Part shown: positions 1-6,941 of the stretch, one piece after another | Position numbering within the stretch: the stretch's first letter is position 1 | How the letters are laid out: every line of letters begins with the position of its first letter | Assembly: GCA_029977045.1 (NCBI GenBank) | Contig: JAPOLP010000065.1 | Span: forward strand, 1 to 13,195 | Source: Planctomycetota bacterium | GTDB taxonomy: Bacteria > Planctomycetota > Planctomycetia > Planctomycetales > Planctomycetaceae | DNA length: 13,195 nucleotides | Direction: 5' to 3' | Program-made: the position numbers and the translations under genes | The notes under the pieces: generated by a model | Told to the model about the DNA's origin: nothing | The model's database searches: none | The model's input: the letters and a program-made list of their open reading frames with translations, nothing else

Positions 1-254
1 CCGGCGGACGCGACCACTGGCCGCAGTGCTACACGACGTACTTCGCCGGCGGCGGAGCCCAGGGCGGTCGCATCGCCGGCACCAGCGACCCGATTGGTGG
101 CGTCCCCGCAGAACGCCCGACGGATCCGGGAGACGTCGTCGCCACGATCTTCCACAGCCTGGGCTACGAACTCGAAACCGTCCTCCCCGGCCCCGCCGGC
201 CGCCCCTTCACGATCGTCGACAACGGCAAACAGCCGGTTCGCGAGCTGTTCTGA
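1..254 (+). CDS. DUF1501 family protein, C-terminal end (partial)
   Basis: This is the last 83 codons of a gene that starts left of the window; the reading frame begins at base 3 and ends at TGA 252-254. The visible peptide starts GGRDHWPQCYTTYFAGGGA and continues with GGRIAGTSDPIGG and, near the end, VVATIFHSLGYELET. The GRDHW motif, the glycine-rich segment and the closing dATIFhslGyd pattern are what I know from the C-terminus of DUF1501 proteins. These are planctomycete proteins with an alkaline-phosphatase/sulfatase-like fold, usually exported and often encoded next to DUF1549/DUF1553 cytochrome-type proteins. The substrate is unknown. Any partner gene would lie outside the window. The family call is firm from these motifs; a biochemical role cannot be given. 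Confidence 0.85.
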   Translation, partial: GGRDHWPQCYTTYFAGGGAQGGRIAGTSDPIGGVPAERPTDPGDVVATIFHSLGYELETVLPGPAGRPFTIVDNGKQPVRELF

Positions 255-377
255 GTCGAGGAATCGGAGTGCTGAGCATGCACAGGGTGCGTCTCAGGGG
301 GACCGCCATAGAGTTGACAAGGCGATAGTGCTCGCGGCCTCTGGACATTCCCTGCGAGTCAGTCAGCCTCGCTGTTG

Positions 378-725
378 TCAGTGTGCCGCCGGATGAGTCT
401 TTTCGATTCGTTCGCTGTAACGACAGAGTTCGTCGAATCGAAACTTATGGCCTGCTCCGCATGTTCGAGCCCACCAGAACATGAATTTTTCTGCGGGAGT
501 GTGGTCGACAAGCCACTCGACTGGTGCGTAAGCGCTGTGAGCTGTCTCACTCGTATATGCACGGTTGTGGAATACATACAACACGCCGTTGACCTTAGAA
601 GGCGGCAATTCTGCACCATAACGGAGTCACAGATATGGAGCGTAGCTAAGCACGTAGACGATGGCCGCGATCACTGCCGACGCAGCGTACAACACGCAAC
701 GCCGAGGCTTCGGGGATTCATCCAT
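378..725 (-). pseudogene. Small single-pass membrane protein gene interrupted by an in-frame TGA
   Basis: Read on the minus strand from ATG 723-725, the frame encodes MDESPKPRRC, a hydrophobic helix (VLYAASAVIAAIVYVLSYAP), then YL and a TGA stop at 627-629. The same frame continues without another stop to 378, giving LRYGAELPPSKVNG, then APVEWLVDHTPAEK and FMFWWARTCG. The pieces on both sides read as one protein of about 115 residues. It resembles short planctomycete membrane proteins that I remember as having a 'SYAP...APVdWLid.TPL' layout, so the stop probably replaces a sense codon (CGA to TGA is one transition). The upstream ATG at 824 adds 33 residues with no recognisable pattern. The second half has only a TTG (606-608) as possible restart. 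Alternatives are a sequencing error or recoding. No function is known. Local sequence looks less GC-rich than the neighbouring genes. Confidence 0.6.
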
Positions 726-910
726 AACTTGAGACCATTCCGGTCGGCTTCTGAGTTCCGGGCACCTCCGACGGAGCAAATTCTGCTCGGCGAAGGGCAC
801 TCTACCAGCGAAATTCGTCAGCATGAAGACGAAGCTGGTTTAAAACACTGAGGCACGATCGCAAAGTCAAAGTGCATTGGATGAGTCGCGGCACCGCAGT
901 ACGACCAAGC

Positions 911-1471
911 TCAGTCTCCGTGGATTTGTCGCAGGCGGCCGGAGAGGCGGAGCATTAGCTGGATTCGTTCGAACTCGTTGAGCCATTCCTGCGTGACGTG
1001 TTCGAGCAGTGACTGGTCAGGACCACCGATGCCGGTCGGGCAGGCGGCTCCCAGCTGGGTGGCGGCCATGTCGCGGTACTTCGCCAGAGTCCGGTCGCCG
1101 TAACGACCGCAGACGTGGCCGTCTTCGCTGAGAAAGAGAAGGGCTGGAACCCGCTGGCCGCCGCAGGTTGAGAGTTGCTCGGCCAGGTCCGGATGCGCGT
1201 CGCGGTCGAAATAGCGAATCTGAATCCGGTCGCTGCAGCGGGCAAAGCGTTCAAAGATCGGGCACTGATTGACGCAGTCGCCGCACCAGGCACCAGCGAG
1301 AACAAAGACCTTCATCTCGCGAACGAAACCGCCAAGCAGTTCGCTCTGCGCGTCGGACAACTGAACCTGATCGAGAACCGCCGCCCAGCGGGATTGCTGA
1401 TCGGGAGTCCCGAACTGTTCGAGAAACGCATCGTAGGGCAGGCCTTCTTCAAACTTCGCCAGGTAGTCCAT
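911..1471 (-). CDS. Thioredoxin family protein (Thioredoxin_9-like, WCGDC)
   Basis: A 186-residue protein with a thioredoxin fold in its middle. Strand and active site read VFVLAGAWCGDC, with the redox pair at C63 and C66 and a third Cys at C70. The cis-proline loop is RVPALLFLSEDG (P109). An Asp-rich FDRDAHPDLAEQL segment lies between them, and helical extensions flank the fold on both sides. WCGDC instead of WCGPC, plus the N-terminal helical extension, fits the Thioredoxin_9 group, which is thought to act as cytoplasmic thiol-disulfide oxidoreductases; the partner is unknown. There is no signal peptide. The ATG at 1471 is chosen because GGAG precedes it at suitable spacing. It lies 122 bases downstream of the end of the Gly/Ala-rich gene on the same strand, so the two may or may not share a transcript. 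Confidence 0.85.
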   Translation of the reverse strand: MDYLAKFEEGLPYDAFLEQFGTPDQQSRWAAVLDQVQLSDAQSELLGGFVREMKVFVLAGAWCGDCVNQCPIFERFARCSDRIQIRYFDRDAHPDLAEQLSTCGGQRVPALLFLSEDGHVCGRYGDRTLAKYRDMAATQLGAACPTGIGGPDQSLLEHVTQEWLNEFERIQLMLRLSGRLRQIHGD

Positions 1472-1593
1472 CGGGGTCTCCGGTACTCACTCGTCAAGAA
1501 TGCTGACCGGCCTCGCGCCGCGCGAAGACCGTCAGCGGGCGGGAGTCTAGCGATCGAGATTCTCAGTGAAAGACAGCGATTGAACCCGGCGAC

Positions 1594-2007
1594 TCAGACA
1601 GTGACATTGAGCGACAGGCCAGCTCCGCCCGCTCCGGCAGCATCGAACTGAGGAATTTCGAGGCTCAGGTCGATCTGCGGGGACTGTCCGAGCTGACCGG
1701 CAAGAGCCAGTCCCGCCAGAAATGCTCCGGCCGCACTGCCACCATTTTCGTCGTCGTCTTTCCCGGCAGCGGCAGCCAGCATCAGAGCGATCAGGATCTC
1801 AGCCGAGCTGAAGTCCTTGAGCGTGTCGACCAGCGACTGCATGTTCGGCGGCAGGCTGTCGAGCGCGTTGGGAGCTGCTCCAGAATTCGCGGCTGGCGAA
1901 GCTCCAGCAACCTGGCCTGCTCCAGACGCTCCCGCAGTCAGACCGGCAGGAGCGATCGCGCCGCCCCCCCCTGCTCCACCAACGCCACCGACTCCGGAAA
2001 TGCCCAT
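1594..2007 (-). CDS. Gly/Ala-rich hypothetical protein, 137 aa
   Basis: The start at ATG 2005-2007 is supported by GGGAG (bases 2014-2018, minus strand) six bases upstream; a longer frame from 2109 adds 34 residues with no pattern. The protein opens MGISGVGGVGGAGGGG, passes through an Ala/Gly/Pro-rich stretch, then a more ordered segment SLPPNMQSLVDTLKDFSSAE. Two hydrophobic stretches follow: ILIALMLAAAAG, and AGAFLAGLALAGQLG, separated by the acidic KDDDENGG. It ends in Ile/Leu-rich strands with another glycine run (FDAAGAGGAGLSLNVTV). There is no cleavable signal sequence and no enzymatic motif. I have seen similar low-complexity small proteins in planctomycetes but cannot name a function. 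The two hydrophobic stretches could form a hairpin that inserts in a membrane or drives self-assembly; that is inference. The coding call rests on the ribosome site and the ordered middle. Confidence 0.65.
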   Translation of the reverse strand: MGISGVGGVGGAGGGGAIAPAGLTAGASGAGQVAGASPAANSGAAPNALDSLPPNMQSLVDTLKDFSSAEILIALMLAAAAGKDDDENGGSAAGAFLAGLALAGQLGQSPQIDLSLEIPQFDAAGAGGAGLSLNVTV

Positions 2008-2466
2008 GACCGACTCCCACGCAGACGAACGAGAACCGCGTTCGGAGCAATCCTGTGTCGCACCAACGCGTGCCGTTCGGCTTTGCAGGAGCTGCGCCGA
2101 AACCTGCATTTCGTCTCGTCAGGCACAGCAGGTCACGACAGCTCAACGAGTTACGACGTAAGGCTGGCCGTCAGAAATCCGCGAGGAAACGTTGCCGAAT
2201 CTCAACATGATGCTCGATCGCCTCACCACGTCGGCGGTTTGTCAGGTCATCGCAGGGAGGCAAACGACACTCTCTGGCGTTCATGCGAAGCGTTACCCGC
2301 AACTACAGCATTCCACTTGACCACTGAATTCCGTACCGCATCTTTGCCTGCAACCCTCAGACGCGTCATGGACCTGACGACGTGAACCCTTTTCGAAAAA
2401 CACGAACCATCGTCACTGAGTTCGATCGGCGAAGTCACCGATCCGCGTTCTCGCGTCGAGGTCCCC
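2008..2466. other. Divergent intergenic region, no supported gene
   Basis: These 459 bases separate the start of the Gly/Ala-rich gene (minus) from the start of the PilZ gene (plus), so they should hold promoters for both. Short open frames occur on both strands (for example 2083-2385 plus and 2247-2468 minus), but their peptides show no domain, no signal sequence and no credible ribosome site, and I leave them out. No convincing -35/-10 pair could be picked by eye. The plus-strand end carries GAGG about eight bases before the PilZ ATG. Confidence 0.5.
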
Positions 2467-2937
2467 ATGTCTCACTGTCCCGAATCACCGACTCTCACAT
2501 TCGATGACGCATTCAGCGGCCTCGAACAGCTTGCCCGTCTGCAATCTCTGTCGACGGACGGCAGCGTCGGCCTGACGGCGAGCTGGCATCAGTCAGCATC
2601 CACCGTTCACGGTCGCCGATCACATCGAGTCCCGCTGCAGCAGTCGATCTGCCTGACCGGACTCGACAACGAGTTCCGTCCAGCCGCCGCCCCGATTGTC
2701 GTCCAGGGACGTGACATCTCGGTCGACGGCCTCTCCTTTATGCACGGCCAGCCGCTTCCATTTCGATACGCGACTGTCTCGATGCGAACAGCCTGCGGTG
2801 TGGAATCAATCGTCTGCCGACTGACCTGGTGCCGCTATTCGCGCGAGGGCCACTACGTCAGCGGCGGAAAGTTCGTCCGCCACGTACCGACGAGTTTCGT
2901 TCCGCCGACAGACTGGGAACTGCTCGACAACGAGTAG
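2467..2937 (+). CDS. PilZ domain protein, probable c-di-GMP receptor
   Basis: A 156-residue cytoplasmic protein. The first 45 residues are variable. Then comes GRRSHRVPLQQSICLTGL, which contains the PilZ RxxxR motif (R50 and R54), and QGRDISVDGLSFMHGQPLP with the second consensus [D/N]xSxxG (D83, S85, G88). The barrel continues with VCRLTWCRYSREGHYVSGGKFVR. With both halves of the binding signature present, c-di-GMP binding is likely; this is what PilZ domains do, usually to control motility, exopolysaccharide or surface behaviour. There is no output domain, so it is a single-domain adaptor whose partner cannot be inferred. ATG 2467 has GAGG upstream. It is followed after about 186 bases by the LptF/G-like gene on the same strand; a functional link is not established. 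Confidence 0.78.
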   Translation: MSHCPESPTLTFDDAFSGLEQLARLQSLSTDGSVGLTASWHQSASTVHGRRSHRVPLQQSICLTGLDNEFRPAAAPIVVQGRDISVDGLSFMHGQPLPFRYATVSMRTACGVESIVCRLTWCRYSREGHYVSGGKFVRHVPTSFVPPTDWELLDNE

Positions 2938-3123
2938 GCTACCGACGCGACTGACAGGCTGGCCGCAACCCGGCGAGCGGCGACCAGTATTGACCGCAAC
3001 GCCAAAGCTCGCTTGTAATTCCCGCCCGGCTTGCCGCAAGACGGTCGGCCCGGAGTTCGAGACGGATTCTTCGCGCGCCGCCCGGCGAAAAAATCAGACG
3101 GAAAAGTCAGGACGACTGCCGAC

Positions 3124-4242
3124 GTGACGCTGTTTGACCGCTATCTGCTGAAACGATTTCTGTATGTCTTCGCGATCGGTTTCGTCGCGACATACGGGCT
3201 GTACATCGTTTTTGATGCCTTCAGCAACGCCGACGATTTCCAGGAACGTGCAGGCAGCAGCGGTAACTTTGGCATGCTGTTGAGCATGGCCGAGCACTAC
3301 TTCGTTCACGCGTTCGCCTTCTTTGACCTCGTCGGCGCGATCCTCATCGTTCTCGCCGTGATGGCTGTCTTCGCACTGCTGCAGCGGCAAAGCGAACTCT
3401 ACCCGGTCCTGTCCGCCGGCATTCCCACCTGGCGACTGGCCGTCCCGGTTCTCGTGGGGTCGATGGGCGTCATCCTGGCGTTGACCGTCAATCAGGAACT
3501 GGTCATCCCTCGGCTGGCAGACCGGTTGCAGGCCCCCAGAGGCACCCATCAGACGGCACTCGACGTCCAAACGACGCGCGACCTGGTCCGCAACATTCAG
3601 ATCACCGGCAGCCAGCTGCTGCTCGACGGACGTGAGATTCACAACGCCGAGTTCCTGCTGCCCGTCCCGGCCCTGGTCAGCGAACCCACAACGCTGCGAT
3701 CCCGCTCGGCGATTCAGGTAGCTGCGGGAGAAAAGCGTCCTGCCGGCTGGCTGCTCAAGGACGTCGAGCCATCCTTTGAAAGCCTTTCCCTGACTGACGA
3801 CGGACGGCAGTGCGTCTTCAGCTCACCAGACGGGAAGGACGTTTTCGTGGCGACAGATGTGACCGTCGATCAGCTTTACAATCGATCGGCCAGCTACAAG
3901 TACCTGTCGACAGCGTCGCTCGTTCGCCGAATCCAGAACCCTGTGCTGGGGCGAGCTTCGATCCGCAGCCAGAAGAAACACCTGCACGAGCGACTGACAA
4001 AGCCACTGCTGATCCTGATCTCAGTCCTGGTCACGATCCCACTGACCCTGCGACGCGAAAGCCGCAGCCTGCTGATGAACATGGCCACCTGCACCGGCGT
4101 GCTCGGCACTCTGTTCCTGCTCACTCAGTCGTCGATTTATCTCGAACGACTCGGCGGCGTCTCATTCGACATGGCCGCCTGGATCCCCGTAGTCGTCAGC
4201 GGCGCATACAGCGCCTGGGTCTCCGGGCTCGTCCAGACGTGA
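3124..4242 (+). CDS. LptF/LptG-type permease (YjgP/YjgQ family)
   Basis: Inner-membrane permease of the type that, with LptB ATPase, extracts lipopolysaccharide for transport to the outer membrane. From the GTG at 3124 it is 372 residues, matching the family (about 360-370). It begins MTLFDRYLLKRFLYVFAIGF, the usual N-terminal motif leading into the first helix (11-31). Helices follow at about 66-88 and 104-122, with NQELVIPRLADRL just after the third, as is common in the family. A large periplasmic region (about 140-295) is followed by C-terminal helices after HERLTKPLLILI (about 300-372). The frame extends upstream to a TTG at 3031, but those 31 residues are polar and unlike the family, so I prefer 3124; no strong ribosome site settles it. 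Only one such permease is seen here, so whether it acts as LptF, LptG or a planctomycete variant is open. Confidence 0.8.
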   Translation: MTLFDRYLLKRFLYVFAIGFVATYGLYIVFDAFSNADDFQERAGSSGNFGMLLSMAEHYFVHAFAFFDLVGAILIVLAVMAVFALLQRQSELYPVLSAGIPTWRLAVPVLVGSMGVILALTVNQELVIPRLADRLQAPRGTHQTALDVQTTRDLVRNIQITGSQLLLDGREIHNAEFLLPVPALVSEPTTLRSRSAIQVAAGEKRPAGWLLKDVEPSFESLSLTDDGRQCVFSSPDGKDVFVATDVTVDQLYNRSASYKYLSTASLVRRIQNPVLGRASIRSQKKHLHERLTKPLLILISVLVTIPLTLRRESRSLLMNMATCTGVLGTLFLLTQSSIYLERLGGVSFDMAAWIPVVVSGAYSAWVSGLVQT

Positions 4243-4284
4243 CAGACGCAACGATGGCCAATGAAGCGTCTGTCTGCATCAGAC
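4241..4284. terminator. Bidirectional hairpin between convergent genes
   Basis: The 49 bases between the two convergent stop codons hold a perfect nine-base inverted repeat, GACAGACGC (4241-4249) with GCGTCTGTC (4266-4274), and an overlapping smaller hairpin GTCTG-CAT-CAGAC (4272-4284). The left arm overlaps the TGA of the permease gene. No T-run follows on either strand, so an intrinsic terminator is only a suggestion; the position between convergent genes is the main support. Confidence 0.4.
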
Positions 4285-4291
4285 GAGCCAG

Positions 4292-5158
4292 CTACCTTGC
4301 CGCCGAAATCTGCGGCTGGCTGAGCGGTTCGGCAACGAGTTTCGCGGACTCCAGCATCTTTCGACACGGCCCCTTCCAGTCGTCTTCCTGCTCCGTCGTC
4401 GCGTTGAACGAGATCAGCAGCAATCGACCGTTGCAGCTCGTCCCTGCGATCAGATTCCAGACCTTTGTGCCGAACGCTTCGGTCCGCATTTCAATCGTGA
4501 ACCAGTCGAGGCCGCAGATTTGAGTCGTCGAACTTCCGATCCAATTGCCGTCGTCGACCTGTCCGCGGAACAGAGCCGCCATCTGACGTTGAAAGTCCGA
4601 AAGCTGATCGAGCGTCATCTCGTTCGGCGTCAGGTTGAACGCGATGTTCACGTCGCCAGCCGAGTTGGCCAGCACCACAGACGGACGCTGCCCGGCTGCG
4701 TAGCGCTTCTCCCGCTGAGCCTGCGACATCGGACGAAAATCGACCGGCACGTCGAGCACCACGGCACCATCGAGCACTGACTGCGAATGCAGCCGAACTT
4801 CCAGCTCCTGGGCCTCATCCGCCGCGTCTGTTGAGTCGGCAGTCGCCCCACTTCCCGATGGCTCTGCCACTGGTGACGCACCTTCGGCCATCGCCTCAGT
4901 TCCAGCTGACAACACATCCGCGCCCGAACTCACTGAAGGTTCAACAGCGGGCGACTCCAGGAAGTCACCAACAGAATTGCTTTCGAAGCCATCGGTCGCT
5001 TCCGAAGCAAGATTTCCATCCGCCGCGGCAGCCCCACGTTGAAAGTCGGCAGAGCCCTCTGTACCTGCGGGGGAAACAGTTTCCGCGATTGTACTGCCGC
5101 CGCATCCCGCTGCAGTTGCCACAAGAATCGCGCAGACAATGCCCCAAATAGAACGCAC
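4292..5158 (-). CDS. Lipoprotein with acidic linker and DcrB/PsbP-like domain
   Basis: The chosen start is GTG 5156-5158, preceded by GGGAG seven bases away, giving 288 residues. It opens with a lipoprotein signal, RSIWGIVCAILVATAAGCGG, with C19 as the likely lipidated Cys; the lipobox AAGC is less canonical than LxGC. Residues 20-118 are a low-complexity Ala/Ser/Glu/Gly linker. From about 119 to 275 there is a folded domain: VLDVPVDFRPMSQAQ, then VVLANSAGDVNIAFNLTP, WFTIEMRTEAFG and RLLLISFNATTE. This order of features resembles DcrB/PsbP-like domains of small secreted proteins; the match is from memory and the function is unknown. The frame stays open upstream to 5419, but the extra 87 residues would bury the signal sequence, which argues against it. 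It converges on the LptF/G-like gene and appears to be a single-gene unit. Confidence 0.7.
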   Translation of the reverse strand: MRSIWGIVCAILVATAAGCGGSTIAETVSPAGTEGSADFQRGAAAADGNLASEATDGFESNSVGDFLESPAVEPSVSSGADVLSAGTEAMAEGASPVAEPSGSGATADSTDAADEAQELEVRLHSQSVLDGAVVLDVPVDFRPMSQAQREKRYAAGQRPSVVLANSAGDVNIAFNLTPNEMTLDQLSDFQRQMAALFRGQVDDGNWIGSSTTQICGLDWFTIEMRTEAFGTKVWNLIAGTSCNGRLLLISFNATTEQEDDWKGPCRKMLESAKLVAEPLSQPQISAAR

Positions 5159-5739
5159 AGGATGACTCCCGTTGTATCTCACAAAACCAATGCGACGGCG
5201 ATTGCCGCAACGGCGATTCCCCTCGCGAGAACCACCGGCCAGCGATGCCCGACCGCTGACACATCTGGCCAAACATTCGTCGGAAAACGTGAACTGGCAA
5301 GCTGGCGTCCACGAAGGTAAAGCACCACCGAAGCGAATCCCGCACGAGACCGATCCAGGCGTTTCAGCCGGAACCTCGCGCAGAATCCACATTCCGCGCG
5401 ACTGGCTGCCGGGAGTCACATTTCCAGGTTCGACCTGCTTTTTTCACAAACGCCAGCTGACAGAAAACCCGTCTTGACCAGTTTTTCGCCTCACCGTACG
5501 TTCCCTCTTCCTCTCGGTTGGACCCCCTTGTCCGACTTTTTCATCTCTGAAGTCACACCCGGTCATCTTTGCTGTTCTGTCGCTCGCAGTGCCCCGCAGC
5601 GACGAAACAGTCTCCTGAGCTGTCAGCCGCAGGGCTGCTCTCATCCCCCCTCACAGGTACTGCTTGCGACGCACGGTCTCTTTCGACGTCATCGAAGGCC
5701 CGGCGGCTGCAGTCACGTCTCGATCCGGAAAGGAATCCC
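5159..5739. other. Divergent intergenic region with hairpins, no supported gene
   Basis: These 581 bases lie between two divergent lipoprotein genes. The half next to the minus gene (5159-5419) is an open extension of that gene's frame but carries no recognisable sequence. The half next to the plus gene contains two stem-loops, listed separately, at 5572-5610 and 5624-5637. TTGACC at 5474-5479 could be a -35 element, but the matching -10 position (TACGTT) is poor. Other short open frames on both strands give arginine- and serine-rich peptides typical of chance translation of GC-rich DNA. Confidence 0.45.
5572..5637 (+). promoter_or_regulatory. Two stem-loops upstream of the small lipoprotein gene
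   Basis: The first stem pairs CTGTT-CT-GTCGCT (5572-5584) with AGCGAC-GA-AACAG (5598-5610); 11 of 13 positions pair around a 13-base loop. The second pairs CAGCC (5624-5628) with GGCTG (5633-5637) around GCAG. Both lie 100-170 bases before ATG 5740, where a 5' leader would be. A role in RNA stability or attenuation is inference. Confidence 0.35.
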
Positions 5740-6045
5740 ATGAAACGCCTGGCTCTTTCAGCACTGAGTGTGTGCGCAATCTCGTTCCTGAGCGGCTGCT
5801 GCTGGCCCGGCTACTGGGGCTGCGGAACCGGCTGCTCGCCATATGGCGGCGGCTGTCCAAACGGCCAGTGCGCTCCGGGCGGCGGATATCCGAGCGTCGC
5901 TCCGACCGGCTTTCAGACGACGGGATTTGAAACAATTCAGTCTGGCTACCCCGTCGCAACTCAGCCGGTCTACACAAATACGGTTGCCTACCCGCAGCCG
6001 GTCTACCCGACTATGGCACTCGAATCTCTGCCGACCTATCGCTGA
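5740..6045 (+). CDS. Small Cys/Gly-rich lipoprotein, 101 aa
   Basis: Starts at ATG 5740 with AGGA about ten bases upstream. The N-terminus MKRLALSALSVCAISFLSGC is a typical lipoprotein signal with a canonical LSGC lipobox (C20 lipidated). The mature part begins CWPGYWGCGTGCSPYGGGCP, rich in Cys, Gly and aromatic residues. The remainder is a Pro/Tyr/Thr/Gln-rich tail with repeated motifs (SGYPVATQPVY, VAYPQPVYPT). It probably sits on the inner face of the outer membrane or on the cell surface. No enzymatic domain is visible. Small Cys-rich lipoproteins of this layout are common in planctomycetes, but I know of no assigned role. The gene ends 81 bases before a hairpin with a T-run, suggesting a monocistronic unit. 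Confidence 0.7.
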   Translation: MKRLALSALSVCAISFLSGCCWPGYWGCGTGCSPYGGGCPNGQCAPGGGYPSVAPTGFQTTGFETIQSGYPVATQPVYTNTVAYPQPVYPTMALESLPTYR

Positions 6046-6125
6046 GATCGCTGCCAGCCAGCGTTGCTGATCGCCACAGCCAGACAACGAGGCTCCGGCG
6101 ACCACGGGAATCAGAAGGAGACACT

Positions 6126-6155
6126 GCCGACGGGCACCTGTTGCCGGTCGGCTTT
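6126..6155 (+). terminator. Candidate rho-independent terminator after the small lipoprotein gene
   Basis: GCCGAC (6126-6131) pairs with GTCGGC (6147-6152), and inside it GGCA (6133-6136) pairs with TGCC (6142-6145) around CCTGT, with a single G-G mismatch between the two stems. A short T-run (TTT, 6153-6155) follows directly. The shape and the place, 80 bases past the lipoprotein stop, fit an intrinsic terminator; the T-run is short. Confidence 0.5.
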
Positions 6156-6160
6156 GTCAT

Positions 6161-6185
6161 GCGCGATCGGCCAGTTCGATCGCGC
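6161..6185. repeat. Perfect nine-base inverted repeat upstream of the sigma gene
   Basis: GCGCGATCG (6161-6169) and CGATCGCGC (6177-6185) form a perfect stem around a seven-base loop, GCCAGTT. It lies 116 bases before the sigma factor ATG and six bases past the T-run of the preceding hairpin. It could extend the terminator, act as an operator, or sit in the sigma gene's leader; the sequence does not decide between these. Confidence 0.45.
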
Positions 6186-6301
6186 CGATTCTGTCGCATC
6201 CGAACCTTCGCCCTGTACACTGCCCGGCCTGTCGAAACTTTTTCGTCGCTCCCCGGTTCAATGCGGAGATCACCGTACAGAATCGCCAGACAGAGCCGTG
6301 A

Positions 6302-6922
6302 ATGCCTGCCGCTGTGGCCACTGAATCCGAACGAAACGCCTGGCTCCGTGACCCGGATGTGCAGCGAATGCTGCGCGTCCGCGACGGAGACGATGCGGCA
6401 TTCGGAGAACTGGTCGAGGCTTACCAGGACCGACTGATCGGCATTTTCTCGCATGTCATGCGTGAACCAGACGCCGCCGAGGACCTTGCTCAGGAAGTCT
6501 TTCTGCGTGTTTACCGGGCTCGTGCCCGCTACCAGCCAACCGCGAAGTTCGCGACCTGGCTGTTCCGCATCGCCAACAACCTTGCCAGCAATCGCCGCCG
6601 ATCAGTGGCTCGTCGCAAGGAAGTCCACCTGAAGACAACCGAATCCGGTCCGTTGGGACCGCGTCCGGAAGAAGCACTTGCGACCGAGAAGTCCGCCCTC
6701 ATGCCGGGCCGCCAGTTCGACAGGCAGGAGATGCGGGAGGTCGTCCGCGACGCCCTCGAATCCCTCAACGACCGGCAGAAGATGGCCGTCCTGCTCAACA
6801 AGTTTGAGCACATGAGTTACGTCGATATCGCGGCGGCAATGGACCTCACCGTGCCAGCGGTCAAATCATTGCTGACGCGAGCCCGCGAAAACCTCCGCGT
6901 CCAACTCGAACCTTATCTGTGA
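6302..6922 (+). CDS. ECF-type RNA polymerase sigma factor
   Basis: A 206-residue sigma-70 family factor of extracytoplasmic-function type: it should direct RNA polymerase to a small regulon when released by its anti-sigma partner. Region 2 spans about residues 28-98: DDAAFGELVEAYQDRLIGIF, the core-binding helix PDAAEDLAQEVFLRVYRA, and the -10 recognition part FATWLFRIANNLASNRRR. A linker of about 40 residues follows. Region 4 (about 143-200) has the helix-turn-helix MSYVDIAAAMDLTVPAVKSL followed by LTRARENLR. It lacks regions 1.1 and 3, as ECF factors do. ATG 6302 is used; the ribosome site is weak. Its stop lies 19 bases before the putative anti-sigma gene, an arrangement expected for a sigma/anti-sigma pair. 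Regulon and inducing signal are unknown. Confidence 0.92.
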   Translation: MPAAVATESERNAWLRDPDVQRMLRVRDGDDAAFGELVEAYQDRLIGIFSHVMREPDAAEDLAQEVFLRVYRARARYQPTAKFATWLFRIANNLASNRRRSVARRKEVHLKTTESGPLGPRPEEALATEKSALMPGRQFDRQEMREVVRDALESLNDRQKMAVLLNKFEHMSYVDIAAAMDLTVPAVKSLLTRARENLRVQLEPYL

Positions 6923-6941
6923 TCGAATTCGTGACACGTCA

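Noticed and set aside
314..319. Perfect TTGACA (-35-like) after the DUF1501 gene
   Set aside because: No -10-like hexamer lies 16-18 bases downstream and no plus-strand gene follows; taken as chance.
606..608. TTG restart for the second half of the TGA-interrupted gene
   Set aside because: No ribosome site precedes it and the fragment would lack the membrane helix; a nonsense-interrupted gene explains the data better.
375..851. A 158-codon plus-strand frame opposite the broken membrane-protein gene
   Set aside because: The peptide shows no domain or signal sequence and no ribosome site, while the minus strand shows a coherent protein pattern on both sides of the TGA.
2083..2468. Short open frames on both strands in the divergent gap
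   Set aside because: No recognisable motifs, no ribosome sites, and composition typical of chance frames.
3031..3123. TTG start at 3031 for the LptF/G-like permease
   Set aside because: The added 31 residues are polar and precede the family's normal N-terminal motif TLFDRYLLKRF; GTG 3124 places that motif first.
4520..5345. Several short plus- and minus-strand frames over and above the DcrB-like lipoprotein
   Set aside because: They are alternative frames of the lipoprotein gene or its upstream gap, and none shows a domain.
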